A stretch of DNA of 64,000 nt, from NCBI RefSeq assembly GCF_002289565.1, contig NZ_NTFY01000014.1, positions 123,016 through 187,015 on the forward strand, read 5' to 3'. Made by a program: the position numbers and the translations under genes. Numbering within the stretch: the first letter of the stretch is position 1; each line of letters starts with the position of its first letter. Below, in pieces: positions 9,474-19,105 of the stretch. Origin of the DNA: Rhodopirellula sp. SM50 (GTDB lineage: Bacteria > Planctomycetota > Planctomycetia > Pirellulales > Pirellulaceae). Under the pieces are notes generated by a model. The model was not told where the DNA came from. It searched no databases and saw only the letters and a list, made by a program, of their open reading frames with translations.

Positions 9474-11291
9474 ATGACTCGATCCACTTCCCCGTTCGGC
9501 ACTGAAGACAGGACCGGCCAGACCGGCGAGTCGACAGAGACGATTCGGCTGATATGCGTAGGCGACAAGCAAACGCTGCCGCGCGGGTTCTCGGACGAGG
9601 AAGTGCTTGCGCTCGATTCCTCGGCCACGGTCCTGGATCAATTGGCCAGCCCTTCCATCGAGGGCGTGTGGATCGCCCGAGAGCTGCTGCCCGAACTCGG
9701 CGAACTGCGAGGGCTCTGCCAAAGCGGCTTGATGCTCCGCGATCTCCCCGAGGGGGCCGCGTTGCTGGACCACAAGATCCGGGTGCTGTGGGCCAACCGC
9801 CGCCTCAAAGCCTGGGCCGGCAAGCTGGAAGAAGACCCGACGGGCGAAACGATTTACGACCTGCTGGGCAATCCCGACATCATGGGATCCGATCTCTGCC
9901 CGTTCCACACCGCCTTTTCCACCGGCGAAGAAAGCAGCGGAACCTTCCAAACCTCTGACAACCGTTTCTTCCAAGTCCGCGCCGCGCCGGTCGGCGACAA
10001 CGCCGCCGAGCCCCATCTGGTGGTGACCGTTGGCGACATCACCGAAGAGATTTTGCAGCAGCAGAAACTCGCCGCGATCCACCGCGCCGGGCGCGAACTG
10101 GCCGATTTGCGGCCGACCGAAATCTACCAGATGGGCGTCGACGAGCGGATCGATTTGCTCAAAGACAACATCCGACACTACCTGACCGACCTGCTGAACT
10201 TCGAGGTGATCGAGATTCGGCTGCTCGAACAAGCCAGCGGCAATCTGGTTCCCTTGTTGAGTGTCGGGATCGACCAAGATGCGGCCGATCGAAAACTGTT
10301 CGCCCACCCGCAGGGCAACGGGATCACCGGCTATGCCGCCTCCAGCGGGACAAGCTACCTGTGCTATGACGTGGTCAACGACCCGTTGTTCATCCCCGGC
10401 GTCGCCAACGCGCGAAGCTCCCTGACGGTTCCGTTGATTTTGAACGACCAGGTCCTCGGTACGATCAACGTCGAAAGCCCCGAAGTCGCCGCGTTCAGTG
10501 AAAGCGACCTGCAGTTCCTCGAGATCTTTGCCCGCGACATCAGCTTCGCACTCAACACGCTGGAACTCCTCGTTGCCCAAAAGGCCGACACCGCCCAGCA
10601 AAGCTGCAATGCGATCCACAGCGCCGTCGCGCTGCCGGTCGACGAGATCCTCAACGATGCCGTCAACGTGATGGAGGACTACATCGGCCACTCGCCGGAA
10701 ATGGTCGATCGCATCCGCCGGATCTTGAAGAACGCCCGCGACATCAAGCAAACCATCCAACAGATCGGACAGCGGCTGACACCACTGGAAGCCGTTCCGC
10801 CGGGCATCTCCTCGGATGAACATGCGCTGCTGCGCGGCAAACGCATCTTGGTCGTCGACGAAGACAGCACCGTCCGCGAAGACGCCCACACCCTGCTGGA
10901 ACGCTATGGATGCATCGTCGAAACCGCACGCGGTGCCGACCAGGCCGTCTTGATGGTTCGTGATGCCGGCGAAGATGACAAGTACGACGTCATCATCAGT
11001 GACATCAAGCTGCCCGAACACAGCGGCTTTCAATTGATGATGCGTTTGAAAGAGATCATCGACCCGGTGCCGATGATCCTGATGACCGGATTCGGCTACG
11101 ACCCAGGCCACTCGATCGTCCACGCACTGCAAAACGGACTTCATCCCAAGGCGCGGTTGTTCAAACCGTTCCGACTGGACCAGCTGATCGATGTCGTCCA
11201 AACCGTCTTGTTGGCCGGCGGCGTTGCCCCGGACGCCCAAGCCGATCCCGCGGCCAACCCACCGACCGTCGGACAGATTCATACCCGCTGA
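9474..11291 (+). CDS. PAS-GAF-receiver regulatory protein
   Basis: 605-residue cytoplasmic signalling protein. An N-terminal region of ~85 residues may be a degenerate receiver (IRLICVGDKQTL). A PAS-like domain follows at ~90-190 (GAALLDHKIRVLWANRRL ... VVTVGDITEE), then a GAF domain at ~215-365 (GNGITGYAASSGTSYLCYDV, LGTINVESPE), a helical linker, and a receiver at ~453-580. The receiver has the acidic pair (VVDED), phospho-acceptor Asp near residue 509 (ISDIKLPE), Thr (LMTGFG) and Lys (LFKPF). There is no histidine kinase catalytic domain or DNA-binding output, so it probably relays or integrates signals for a separate kinase or effector. No kinase gene is adjacent. Single-gene unit; next gene converges. 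Confidence 0.88.
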   Translation: MTRSTSPFGTEDRTGQTGESTETIRLICVGDKQTLPRGFSDEEVLALDSSATVLDQLASPSIEGVWIARELLPELGELRGLCQSGLMLRDLPEGAALLDHKIRVLWANRRLKAWAGKLEEDPTGETIYDLLGNPDIMGSDLCPFHTAFSTGEESSGTFQTSDNRFFQVRAAPVGDNAAEPHLVVTVGDITEEILQQQKLAAIHRAGRELADLRPTEIYQMGVDERIDLLKDNIRHYLTDLLNFEVIEIRLLEQASGNLVPLLSVGIDQDAADRKLFAHPQGNGITGYAASSGTSYLCYDVVNDPLFIPGVANARSSLTVPLILNDQVLGTINVESPEVAAFSESDLQFLEIFARDISFALNTLELLVAQKADTAQQSCNAIHSAVALPVDEILNDAVNVMEDYIGHSPEMVDRIRRILKNARDIKQTIQQIGQRLTPLEAVPPGISSDEHALLRGKRILVVDEDSTVREDAHTLLERYGCIVETARGADQAVLMVRDAGEDDKYDVIISDIKLPEHSGFQLMMRLKEIIDPVPMILMTGFGYDPGHSIVHALQNGLHPKARLFKPFRLDQLIDVVQTVLLAGGVAPDAQADPAANPPTVGQIHTR

Positions 11292-11330
11292 ATCGTCGCC
11301 CCGCATCGCGTTTCAGCGACCCGCGCAGCG

Positions 11331-12263
11331 CTACACCGAACGCGGCGCCGCATAGGGATTCAACCGCGCTGCCCCTCGCTGTGCCGCCGCTTGCTGTGCC
11401 GCCGGAGCGTCGACACCGACATGGGTCGGATCGAGATGCATCAGCCGATCGCTGTCCGGGTCGCGGTAGCTGAAATCACCGCCGGTCGCGATCCGGCGAA
11501 TCTCCCCGCACAGCGCCTCGGTCTGTCGCCGACGATGGCGTGAACGCAAGCCGCCCAATCGATGATCTCGATAGGCCAACGCAAACTCCAGCGGCCCGTC
11601 TTCGGTACGGACCGTCAAAACGACGAAGTGCAGGCGATGAAAGCAACCGGTCGGCCGCACCGACTCCACGTGCACGTCAATGATCGACGCGGCCGGGAAC
11701 CGGTACCGCGAAAAATCTCCTTCCATCACCACGCCCCAGTCGTCGACGTGAATCAGCATCACATCCTCGGCGGTGTCCAGCTTCGTCGCGTTCCAATTCT
11801 CACGCGGAACCCACTCGACCAGACGAGCCGTCTCGATCCAATGCGACCGCGCCCCCTGATCCACCGGAGCCTGAGCGACCGGCACATGCGGGTGCTGCCC
11901 GCCGGCCCCGTTCGTGCGCGTGCGGCTGCGTGAACGACAGGAACGGCGCAAACGGCGCACCAACAACTGGTTCATCGGCCATTCGGGATACGTGCCCGCC
12001 CAAGAGATCTGGGCCACGACGATCAACGGAATCACGACCGCCGATGCCAACAGGGCGCGGCCGGATCCGACCCAGAGCGACAGGACAAACAGCGGAGAAA
12101 CCAGGCCCACCATCAACACGGGTACCAACAACAACGATGCATTGAGCAGCAATTTCCAACCGAGCGTGAGCACTCGCCCGGCTTCCCGTTCGGGAACCGG
12201 GGTGATGCTGGCAAGGCAGGGATCGGTGGGTGGCTGGTGCATGGGACGAGGTCGATCGAGCAT
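11331..12263 (-). CDS. Hypothetical membrane protein with YcxB-like C-terminal region
   Basis: About 310 residues from the ATG at 12263 (MLDRPRPMHQPP); the frame stays open to 12410 and an ATG at 12242 is also possible. No start has a strong ribosome site. Two hydrophobic helices lie at ~35-85 (LLLNASLLLVPVLMVGLVSPL and ALLASAVVIPLIVVAQISW), followed by a basic stretch (RRLRRSCRSRSRTRTN) and a soluble region with VMLIHVDDWGVVMEGDFSRYRFP, reminiscent of YcxB/PH-like domains (weak). The tail reads LNPYAAPRSV; an NPYA(A/S) tail is common on planctomycete membrane proteins in my experience. Divergent from pncC. Function unknown. Confidence 0.7.
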   Translation of the reverse strand: MLDRPRPMHQPPTDPCLASITPVPEREAGRVLTLGWKLLLNASLLLVPVLMVGLVSPLFVLSLWVGSGRALLASAVVIPLIVVAQISWAGTYPEWPMNQLLVRRLRRSCRSRSRTRTNGAGGQHPHVPVAQAPVDQGARSHWIETARLVEWVPRENWNATKLDTAEDVMLIHVDDWGVVMEGDFSRYRFPAASIIDVHVESVRPTGCFHRLHFVVLTVRTEDGPLEFALAYRDHRLGGLRSRHRRRQTEALCGEIRRIATGGDFSYRDPDSDRLMHLDPTHVGVDAPAAQQAAAQRGAARLNPYAAPRSV

Positions 12264-12430
12264 GGGCGGCGCGTCGGGGATCGACCCCAGGTTAACGATC
12301 CGCCCCCGTCTCCCCAACCAATTTTTGCGTTGGGCTGCTAAGTTGACCGCGCCGCGGTTCGGATTAGACCGCGCGAAACCGACCTGCCCCCCACGCAACC
12401 TCCACCCCACTTACTATTGATCGGACTGCC

Positions 12431-12916
12431 ATGGATCTCGATTCCCAATCACGACAACTCGTCGAGCTACTCGGGGAGAAACAACAAACGCTGGTGTTGG
12501 CCGAAAGCTGCACGGGCGGATTGATTGCGGCGACGCTCGCCACGGTCCCCGGTGTTTCCGCTTGGCTGGCCGGTTCGTTTGTGGTCTATCAAGAAGCCAG
12601 CAAGATGCGTTGGCTGGGCGTGGCCGAAGACACGCTGCAACAGCACACCGCCGTCAGCGCCCCGGTGGCGCATCAAATGGTCGCCGGAGCGTTGCAGATG
12701 ACGCCGCACGCGGACCTGGCGGCCGCGGTGACCGGTCACCTGGGCCCAAACGCCCCGCCGGAATTCGACGGGCGGATTTTTGTCGGCGTGGGGCGACGCG
12801 GCCAACCGCCGAGAACCTGGGGCATCGAGCTGAACGCCAAAAAACGAGTCGGCCGACAACGAGAATCCGCGTTGGTCGTGATCGACACCCTGATCCGAGT
12901 GCTGGGAACCGTGTAG
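12431..12916 (+). CDS. pncC: CinA C-terminal family nicotinamide-nucleotide amidohydrolase
   Basis: 161 residues, the full length of stand-alone PncC/CinA C-terminal proteins. The family hydrolyses nicotinamide mononucleotide to nicotinate mononucleotide and ammonia in NAD salvage. The motif LVLAESCTGGLIAATL with the catalytic Ser/Thr region is intact, as is SFVVYQEASKMRWLGV. The usual AVTGIAGPGG appears as AAVTGHLGPNAPP, so the glycine loop differs slightly. It begins in the divergent region with the membrane protein at 11331-12263 and is followed by a repeat element, so it is probably monocistronic. Confidence 0.88.
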   Translation: MDLDSQSRQLVELLGEKQQTLVLAESCTGGLIAATLATVPGVSAWLAGSFVVYQEASKMRWLGVAEDTLQQHTAVSAPVAHQMVAGALQMTPHADLAAAVTGHLGPNAPPEFDGRIFVGVGRRGQPPRTWGIELNAKKRVGRQRESALVVIDTLIRVLGTV

Positions 12917-12957
12917 CCGAACGCTAGGAAGCATTGATCCGTGAATTTGACAAAGTT

Positions 12958-13110
12958 TTAGCGGCAGGGCGCGAGCCCTCCGGTCTCCCGGCCGCATTGC
13001 GGCATCACCGGACGGCTCGCGGGCTGTCGATTGAGTCGGGATCTGCTGAGTCAATGGTGAGCCGCTGGCCGTAAGGCCTCGGACAGCGTCGGAATGCCCG
13101 GCCGCTAACA
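12958..13110. repeat. Palindromic repeat, family A, composite copy
   Basis: Begins TTAGCGGCAGGGCGCGAGC, has the inverted arm ACCGGACGGCTCGCGGGCTGTCG, then a second module (ATGGTGAGCCGCTGGCCGTAAGG ... GGCCGCTAACA) shared with the copy at 33525-33724. It lies between pncC and the rplA promoter. Confidence 0.85.
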
Positions 13111-13238
13111 AAGGCGAAGCGGCGCAGCCGTGTTCAAATCTCCAATCTCGCCCCTCCGCTCCCCCGCGGAGAGGCGTCAAAACGGGGGCGAAACGAGGTG
13201 GCGTGGAAAAAACTTCTGGGCAAGTTGCACAATTGGCG

Positions 13239-13267
13239 TTGACGCTTCTTCGGACTTTCTCAATATT
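13239..13267 (+). promoter_or_regulatory. Sigma-70-type promoter of the rplA-rplJ-rplL operon
   Basis: TTGACG at 13239-13244 and AATATT at 13262-13267 with a 17-base spacer, about 120 bases upstream of rplA. The leader between it and the ATG could hold the L1/L10-type autoregulatory structure, which I cannot fold here. Confidence 0.6.
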
Positions 13268-13389
13268 CTCGTCTCGTCAGAAGCCGATAGGTTTTCTGTG
13301 AAGTGGGAGAATTTGCCGCCGGGGTGCGTTTTCGCCTCGGGCCTGGTGATTTTGCTAACACCACCCGACCTCCATTGAGTCGTGACCAT

Positions 13390-14067
13390 ATGGGTAAGAA
13401 ATCAAAGCGGTATCGCGCCGCGCTCGAAAAGCAACCAGCGAACACGCTTCCTCTCGATGAAGCGGTCACTGCGCTCAAGGCGTACGATTCGACCAAGTTT
13501 GATCAAACGGTCGAGATCCACATGCGTCTGGGCGTCGATCCGAACCAAGCGGACCAGATCATCCGTGGTTCACTGGTGCTTCCGCATGGGATCGGAAAAC
13601 AGCAACGCGTCGTCGTGTTTGCCAAGGGCGATGCCGCCGCGGCAGCACAAGAAGCGGGTGCCGATGAAGTGGGTCAAGACGACCTGGCCAAGAAGATCAA
13701 GGACGGTTGGACAGACTTCGACGTCTGCATCGCCGCACCCGACATGATGGGATTGGTCGGACCGCTGGGACGCGTTTTGGGTCCACGTGGTTTGATGCCC
13801 AGCCCCCGTGCCGGAACCGTCACGCCCGATGTCGGCAAAGTCGTCGGCGAGTACAAGGCCGGTAAAGTCGAATTTCGAAACGACAAGGGCGGCAACGTCC
13901 ACGCGATGGTCGGCAAGATGAGCTTCGAATCGGACAAGCTTGTCGACAACATCAACGCCTTCATCCAATTCGTGGACGGCCTGAAACCGCAAACCATCAA
14001 GGGCACGTACGTCAAAGGCGTGGCGATCTGTGCAACGATGAGCCCGAGTGTGCGAGTCACTTGCTAG
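13390..14067 (+). CDS. rplA: 50S ribosomal protein L1
   Basis: 225 residues from the ATG at 13390 ([14 protein letters not shown]); the frame extends further up but family alignment fixes this start. L1 binds 23S rRNA at the mobile stalk of the E site and represses its own operon in many bacteria. Diagnostic segments are [20 protein letters not shown], the [20 protein letters not shown] loop region and [19 protein letters not shown]. It is first in a unit with rplJ (39-base gap) and rplL. The gene normally found immediately before it, rplK, is not in this window; a repeat element and pncC lie there instead. Confidence 0.98.
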   Translation: MGKKSKRYRAALEKQPANTLPLDEAVTALKAYDSTKFDQTVEIHMRLGVDPNQADQIIRGSLVLPHGIGKQQRVVVFAKGDAAAAAQEAGADEVGQDDLAKKIKDGWTDFDVCIAAPDMMGLVGPLGRVLGPRGLMPSPRAGTVTPDVGKVVGEYKAGKVEFRNDKGGNVHAMVGKMSFESDKLVDNINAFIQFVDGLKPQTIKGTYVKGVAICATMSPSVRVTC

Positions 14068-14106
14068 TCGGCGCCCCCATCATCCCTACTTCAGTGAACC
14101 AATCTG

Positions 14107-14631
14107 ATGAGTAAGTACGTCAAACAACTCGTGACCCGCGACATCCAGCGGCAACTTGACGGTGTCCAAGACGCCGTCCTGGTCAGCACCGTTGGAATGG
14201 ACGCGAACACGACCAATGAACTACGTGGCGAATTGGCCGAGAGGAACATCACGATGTTTGTCGTGAAGAACTCTCTCGCCCGACGCGCCACCGAGGGAAC
14301 CTCGTTGGCCCCGGCCTTCGAAGGTGCCAGTGGCCCTGTGGCAGTGTGCTACGGCGGCGAAGACTTTGTGTCGCTGGTCAAGGAAGTTGTCCGTTTGGAC
14401 AAGGACGGCGAGAAATACGAGAAGTTCACCACCACCGGCGGTGTCATGGACGGTGAACGTCTTGACGCCGATGGTGTCAAAGCGGTCAGCAAATGGCCTA
14501 GCCGCGAAGAACAAATCTCGATGCTCGTCGGCCAAATTCTGGGACCTGGATCCACGCTATCGGCTGCGATGCTGGGCCCCGGAAAGACGCTGAACAGCCA
14601 GCTGAAAAAGATCAGCGAAGGCGACGAGTAG
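14107..14631 (+). CDS. rplJ: 50S ribosomal protein L10
   Basis: 174 residues. L10 anchors the L7/L12 dimers to the stalk base of the large subunit. The N-terminus (MSKYVKQLVTRDIQRQLDG), the segment FVVKNSLARRATEGT and the C-terminal helix that binds L7/L12 (GSTLSAAMLGPGKTLNSQL) fit the family. Only 39 bases separate it from rplA, so it is co-transcribed. The 75-base gap to rplL contains an AAGGGAAACCTGTC ribosome-site region directly before that gene. Confidence 0.97.
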   Translation: MSKYVKQLVTRDIQRQLDGVQDAVLVSTVGMDANTTNELRGELAERNITMFVVKNSLARRATEGTSLAPAFEGASGPVAVCYGGEDFVSLVKEVVRLDKDGEKYEKFTTTGGVMDGERLDADGVKAVSKWPSREEQISMLVGQILGPGSTLSAAMLGPGKTLNSQLKKISEGDE

Positions 14632-14706
14632 TCGACCGCCACAGCTATCACCCCCCCATTCCGTTTTTCAAACAACCGACCATTCGTTTTTTAAGGGAAA
14701 CCTGTC

Positions 14707-15120
14707 ATGTCTGATGAAGCCACTGCGGTTGCTGAGTTCAGCGCCGAAGCTAAAGAAATGGGCGACAAGATCGCCGAAATGACCCTCAAGCAAGCCAAAG
14801 AGCTGAGCGACTACCTGAAGGAAGTCCACGGCATCGAGCCCGCCGCCGGCGGCGGAGTCGTGATGGCGGCCGCTGGTGGTGACGGTGGTGGCGAAGCCGC
14901 TGCCGAGCAAACCGAGTTCGACGTCGTCCTGACCGGCTTCGGCGACAAAAAGCTGAACGTCGTCAAGGTCGTCAAGAACCTCACCGGCGCCTCGCTGATG
15001 GAAGCCAAGAAGATGGTCGAAGGCGTCCCCGCGACCCTCAAAGAAGCCGTCTCCAAGGAAGAAGCCGAAAAGGTCAAAGCCGAAATCGAAGAAGCCGGCG
15101 GTTCGGTCGAACTCAAGTAG
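14707..15120 (+). CDS. rplL: 50S ribosomal protein L7/L12
   Basis: 137 residues, slightly longer than the usual ~120-130. L7/L12 forms the multimeric stalk that recruits translation GTPases. The N-terminal dimerisation region (MTLKQAKELSDYLKEVHGIEP), a Gly/Ala-rich hinge (AAGGDGGGEAAA) and the conserved C-terminal globular domain (EFDVVLTGFGDKKLNVVKVV, LTGASLMEAKKMVEGVP, AEKVKAEIEEAGGSVELK) are all present. It is the last gene of the unit: a rho-independent terminator follows at 15156, and rpoB, the usual next gene, is absent. Confidence 0.98.
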   Translation: MSDEATAVAEFSAEAKEMGDKIAEMTLKQAKELSDYLKEVHGIEPAAGGGVVMAAAGGDGGGEAAAEQTEFDVVLTGFGDKKLNVVKVVKNLTGASLMEAKKMVEGVPATLKEAVSKEEAEKVKAEIEEAGGSVELK

Positions 15121-15155
15121 TTCAGCCTCGCCCGATTGCTTCCCGCAACCCAAAG

Positions 15156-15197
15156 AACTCTGCGCCCGGAACCACACTCCGGACCGCAGAGTTTTTT
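15156..15197 (+). terminator. Rho-independent terminator after rplL
   Basis: Inverted arms AACTCTGCG (15156-15164) and CGCAGAGTT (15185-15193), with an inner CCGGA/TCCGG pairing, followed by a T run to 15197. Located 36 bases after the rplL stop. Confidence 0.9.
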
Positions 15198-15238
15198 GAT
15201 GCGCCGAGAGATTCCAACACAACGGCCGCGATGCCGGT

Positions 15239-15440
15239 CGCGGCAGGGCGCGAGCCCTCCGGTCCGTCAAGGTGCTTTCGAGCCGACACCGGACGGCTCG
15301 CGGGCTGTCGATTTAGTCGATGGTCCGAAACCAATACCATGATGCCAGCCCGAACGCGTTAGCGAGGGGCGCCGCGTGGCCCCTTGCTGACGCGTGCGGG
15401 CTTAAACCGACAGCCCGCTCGCGCCGTTCCGCTAGCGCCG
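15239..15440. repeat. Palindromic repeat, family A, long composite copy
   Basis: Starts GCGGCAGGGCGCGAGCCCTC, has the inner arm ACACCGGACGGCTCGCGGGC and closes with AAACCGACAGCCCGCTCGCGCC, so the two ends are inverted relative to each other over about 200 bases. Lies between the rplL terminator and the convergent metallophosphoesterase gene. Confidence 0.8.
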
Positions 15441-15468
15441 CCCGACGAACCCCTCCCCCCTCCGCAGC

Positions 15469-16263
15469 TCACCACTCCAGCACACGCTCCACCCGCGGTG
15501 CGCCATATTCGGCCGCTGCGGTATGCACCACCAAGTTGGCCGCCATCTCGGCGGTGCCGGCGTGGTGCGTGTGGCCGCACAACACCGTGATCTCGATCGC
15601 CGGATTCTCAACGGCAAATTGTTTCAAGACCGCGCCGACTTGGCCGCAGACAAAAAACGGCGCCCACAGGTCATCCGTCGTCCGGCCCTCGTACCAACAC
15701 GATTCACGGAACGGCGGCACGTGAGTCGCCACCGTGACGCCCCGCGCCGACTCGGGCAGCGCCAGCAATTTTTGCCGCAACCGATCGGCCGACTGGGCGC
15801 CTTGCTCACGCAACAAACGAGGCCAGCTGATCGGGTCGACCTGACGAAAGTCCTCGATCGCGACAAAATCGTTCAGACGCACCGGTGAGTTTTCGTAATC
15901 GCCTTCGGTCCCGTCCCCCCAACCGTCTTCTCCGACCAGATAGTGACCGGGCGTCAGTTCAATCGTGCTCGCATCGGTCAGGTAACACAGCGACGGCAGA
16001 TCGCGTGTGACGGAGGCCACGTCGCGTCGCGTCGCCCCGATCGAAGAGCCGTAGAAATCATGATTGCCGAGCACGAAGTAAATCGGCAGCGAGATCGATT
16101 CGGCCATCCGGCGCAACTGAAACACCACGTCTTCGGCTTCCGAGATGTCACCGGTGACCACCAAGGCGTCGGCACCACAGCGAGAGATCTGGGCGACCCA
16201 AGCGTCCCAGGCTCTTAAATTCACGTGGTTGAGATGTAGATCGGAGGTCCAAACCAAACGCAT
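15469..16263 (-). CDS. Calcineurin-like metallophosphoesterase
   Basis: 264 residues, predicted cytoplasmic. The five metal-binding blocks of the superfamily are visible in order: SDLHLNH, VVTGDIS, FVLGNHDFYG, TVATHVPP and CGHTHHAG. These place two metal ions for hydrolysis of a phosphoester; the substrate cannot be read from sequence. Start ATG at 16263 directly precedes the conserved RLVWTSDLH strand. It stands alone between repeat elements. Related proteins in the superfamily act on nucleotides, phospholipid precursors or phosphoproteins, so the function stays generic. Confidence 0.9.
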   Translation of the reverse strand: MRLVWTSDLHLNHVNLRAWDAWVAQISRCGADALVVTGDISEAEDVVFQLRRMAESISLPIYFVLGNHDFYGSSIGATRRDVASVTRDLPSLCYLTDASTIELTPGHYLVGEDGWGDGTEGDYENSPVRLNDFVAIEDFRQVDPISWPRLLREQGAQSADRLRQKLLALPESARGVTVATHVPPFRESCWYEGRTTDDLWAPFFVCGQVGAVLKQFAVENPAIEITVLCGHTHHAGTAEMAANLVVHTAAAEYGAPRVERVLEW

Positions 16264-16379
16264 TGCTGGACTCCAGGGGTGGGCTCGCCTGAGGGACCGG
16301 TAGGTTCACGCACCGCGTGAGGGACAATCATTCCAAGGCATGATGCCGGAGGCGTTGCCTCCGGCAGTCGCAGGTCATC

Positions 16380-16505
16380 CATGGCTCGAGACTTGTTCCC
16401 AGGCTCCGCCTGGGAACACACTGCCTTGGAGGCTTCGCCTCCCCGGGCCGCCGGCGGAGCCGGCGCTGAATTGCGTTCCCAGGCGGAGCCTAGGAACGAG
16501 TCGCT
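16380..16505. repeat. Palindromic 'TTCCCAGGCTCCGCCTGGGAA' family copies (family D)
   Basis: Short inverted repeats: GTTCCCAGGCTCCGCCTGGG around 16395-16416 and TTCCCAGGCGGAGCCTAGGAA around 16474-16496. The same family recurs at 20180, 26340, 33430 and 56185. Confidence 0.75.
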
Positions 16506-16629
16506 GCGTCCGGCATGCTGTGCATGCCATTCTCACGCGTCCGGCATGCTGTGCATGCCAATCTCACGCGTACGACATGCTGTGCATGCCAATGTCACGC
16601 GTCCGGCATGCTGTGCATGCCAATGTCAC
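16506..16629. repeat. Four tandem 31-bp units with internal palindrome
   Basis: Units begin at 16506, 16537, 16568 and 16599, a fixed 31-base period (consensus GCGTCCGGCATGCTGTGCAT then GCCAATGTCAC). Each contains the inverted repeat GGCATGC-TGT-GCATGCC (one arm changed in unit 3). They follow the 3' end of metK on the minus strand. Confidence 0.92.
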
Positions 16630-16670
16630 GCACAGCGTGACCTACGCGGTAGCCATCCGTGACGCACGAG

Positions 16671-17855
<1,185 letters not shown>

Positions 17856-17980
17856 AGATTTACTCCAATAGGGGCGCTCAAGCCGTAGGTCCGGAAACTC
17901 GGAGACGTTGGCGCCGGCGTGAAATCGTTACAATCTTGATCTAATAACGTAATTTGGAGAGGCCCTGCTGAGAACCGCCG

Positions 17981-19105
17981 GTGGCGAGTCTGACAGCGGA
18001 ATTGTCTCCGATCACAGGATACAGGACCAGCTTGAACGCAACGCCGCCCCGAAACGATTCGCCGCCTGCCAAGCTGGGGCCGGAAATTCGGCCCCATCCT
18101 ACACCGCCGCTGCTGCTTTCCTTGGTGCTGCACCTGGTTTTGCTGATCCTCATCGCGTGGGTGGCTTCCTCCGCCCCTAAGGGCTCCGAGGGGACAAATG
18201 ACCGCCAAATCGGGATCGCGGTGGTCCATCGGCTGCCCGATCGCGACCGCTACGATGAAGTCACCGCGGACCCCAAGGAAACGGTCCAGGAAACCGCGGC
18301 TGAAGCCTCCAGTGCGTCGGCCGCCGCGGCCCCACCGGCCGATCTGTCACCGCCGATCGATCTGCAAGGCATCTTGTCGGCAATGCAATCGACCCCGGCC
18401 CCGCAAAGTGGCAGCGGGATCGCCGGCGACGTCAAACTCGACGGTGACGCCTTCGGCGATGGAGCGGGCACGTTGAGCAAGTCGCCCTCCGGCCAACAAG
18501 CAACGGCGAGCCTGTTCGGCGTCTCCGGCAGCGGCACGCGTTTCGTCTATGTCTTTGACCGCAGCGACAGCATGAACGGCTTCGGCGGATTGCCGCTGCG
18601 AAGCGCCAAACGAGAATTGATCCGCAGCCTGCAATCGCTGTCCCCCCAGCAACAGTTCCAGATCATTTTCTACAACGAAAACGTCAAACCGTTTCAGATG
18701 TCCGGGATGCCGATGACCATGGTCGCCGGTGAGCCGAACAACCTGAAACGGGCGCAACGGTACGTCGAAGCGATCCAAGCGTTCGGCGGCACCAAACACA
18801 AAGGCGCCTTGCTGATGGCGCTGCGACTTTCACCGGACGTCGTTTTCTTTCTCACCGACGCGCACATCCCGCGGCTGTCCCAGTTGGAATTGAAGGTGGT
18901 GCAAGACCGCGCCGAACAAAGCGGGACGACGATTCACGCGATCGAATTCGGCAGCCGCGGCGGCCCCGCACCGGATAGTTTTTTGAAAGACCTGGCCGGC
19001 ATGAACAACGGACAATACCAATACGTCGACGTGCGGCAACTGCGGTCCGATCCGGCCCAGCCGGCCGCCGCGGAACCCGGCGCCGAGGAGGCCCCCGCGC
19101 CGTGA
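17981..19105 (+). CDS. Membrane-anchored von Willebrand factor A-like protein
   Basis: 374 residues from GTG 17981; a TTG at 18032 with AGGA five bases upstream is an equally good start. One hydrophobic helix near residues 44-62 (LLLSLVLHLVLLILIAWV) is followed by an Ala/Pro-rich linker and a vWA-like domain at ~180-355 that opens with TRFVYVFDRSDSMNGFGG. The metal-site motif is DRSDSM, close to the DxSxS of vWA MIDAS sites. Later strands FQIIFYNENVKPF and VVFFLTDAHIP fit the fold. Planctomycetes carry many such proteins of unknown role. Its stop overlaps the next gene's GTG by 4 bases (GTGA), so the two are co-translated. Confidence 0.82.
   Translation: MASLTAELSPITGYRTSLNATPPRNDSPPAKLGPEIRPHPTPPLLLSLVLHLVLLILIAWVASSAPKGSEGTNDRQIGIAVVHRLPDRDRYDEVTADPKETVQETAAEASSASAAAAPPADLSPPIDLQGILSAMQSTPAPQSGSGIAGDVKLDGDAFGDGAGTLSKSPSGQQATASLFGVSGSGTRFVYVFDRSDSMNGFGGLPLRSAKRELIRSLQSLSPQQQFQIIFYNENVKPFQMSGMPMTMVAGEPNNLKRAQRYVEAIQAFGGTKHKGALLMALRLSPDVVFFLTDAHIPRLSQLELKVVQDRAEQSGTTIHAIEFGSRGGPAPDSFLKDLAGMNNGQYQYVDVRQLRSDPAQPAAAEPGAEEAPAP

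Noticed and set aside
9450..11306. 618-codon frame on the minus strand opposite the PAS-GAF-receiver gene
   Set aside because: Anti-sense shadow caused by GC-rich third positions; no domain, and the plus strand has clear receiver motifs.
13303..13389. 29-residue N-terminal extension of L1
   Set aside because: L1 proteins start at the MGKKSKRY position; the extension is leader sequence after the promoter.
16506..16629. Possible CRISPR array (four evenly spaced repeats)
   Set aside because: The whole 31-base period is repeat with no unique spacers, and there are no cas genes; it is a tandem palindromic repeat.
17856..17980. SAM riboswitch upstream of metK
   Set aside because: I could not find the conserved helices of SAM-I or SAM-II types in this short region.
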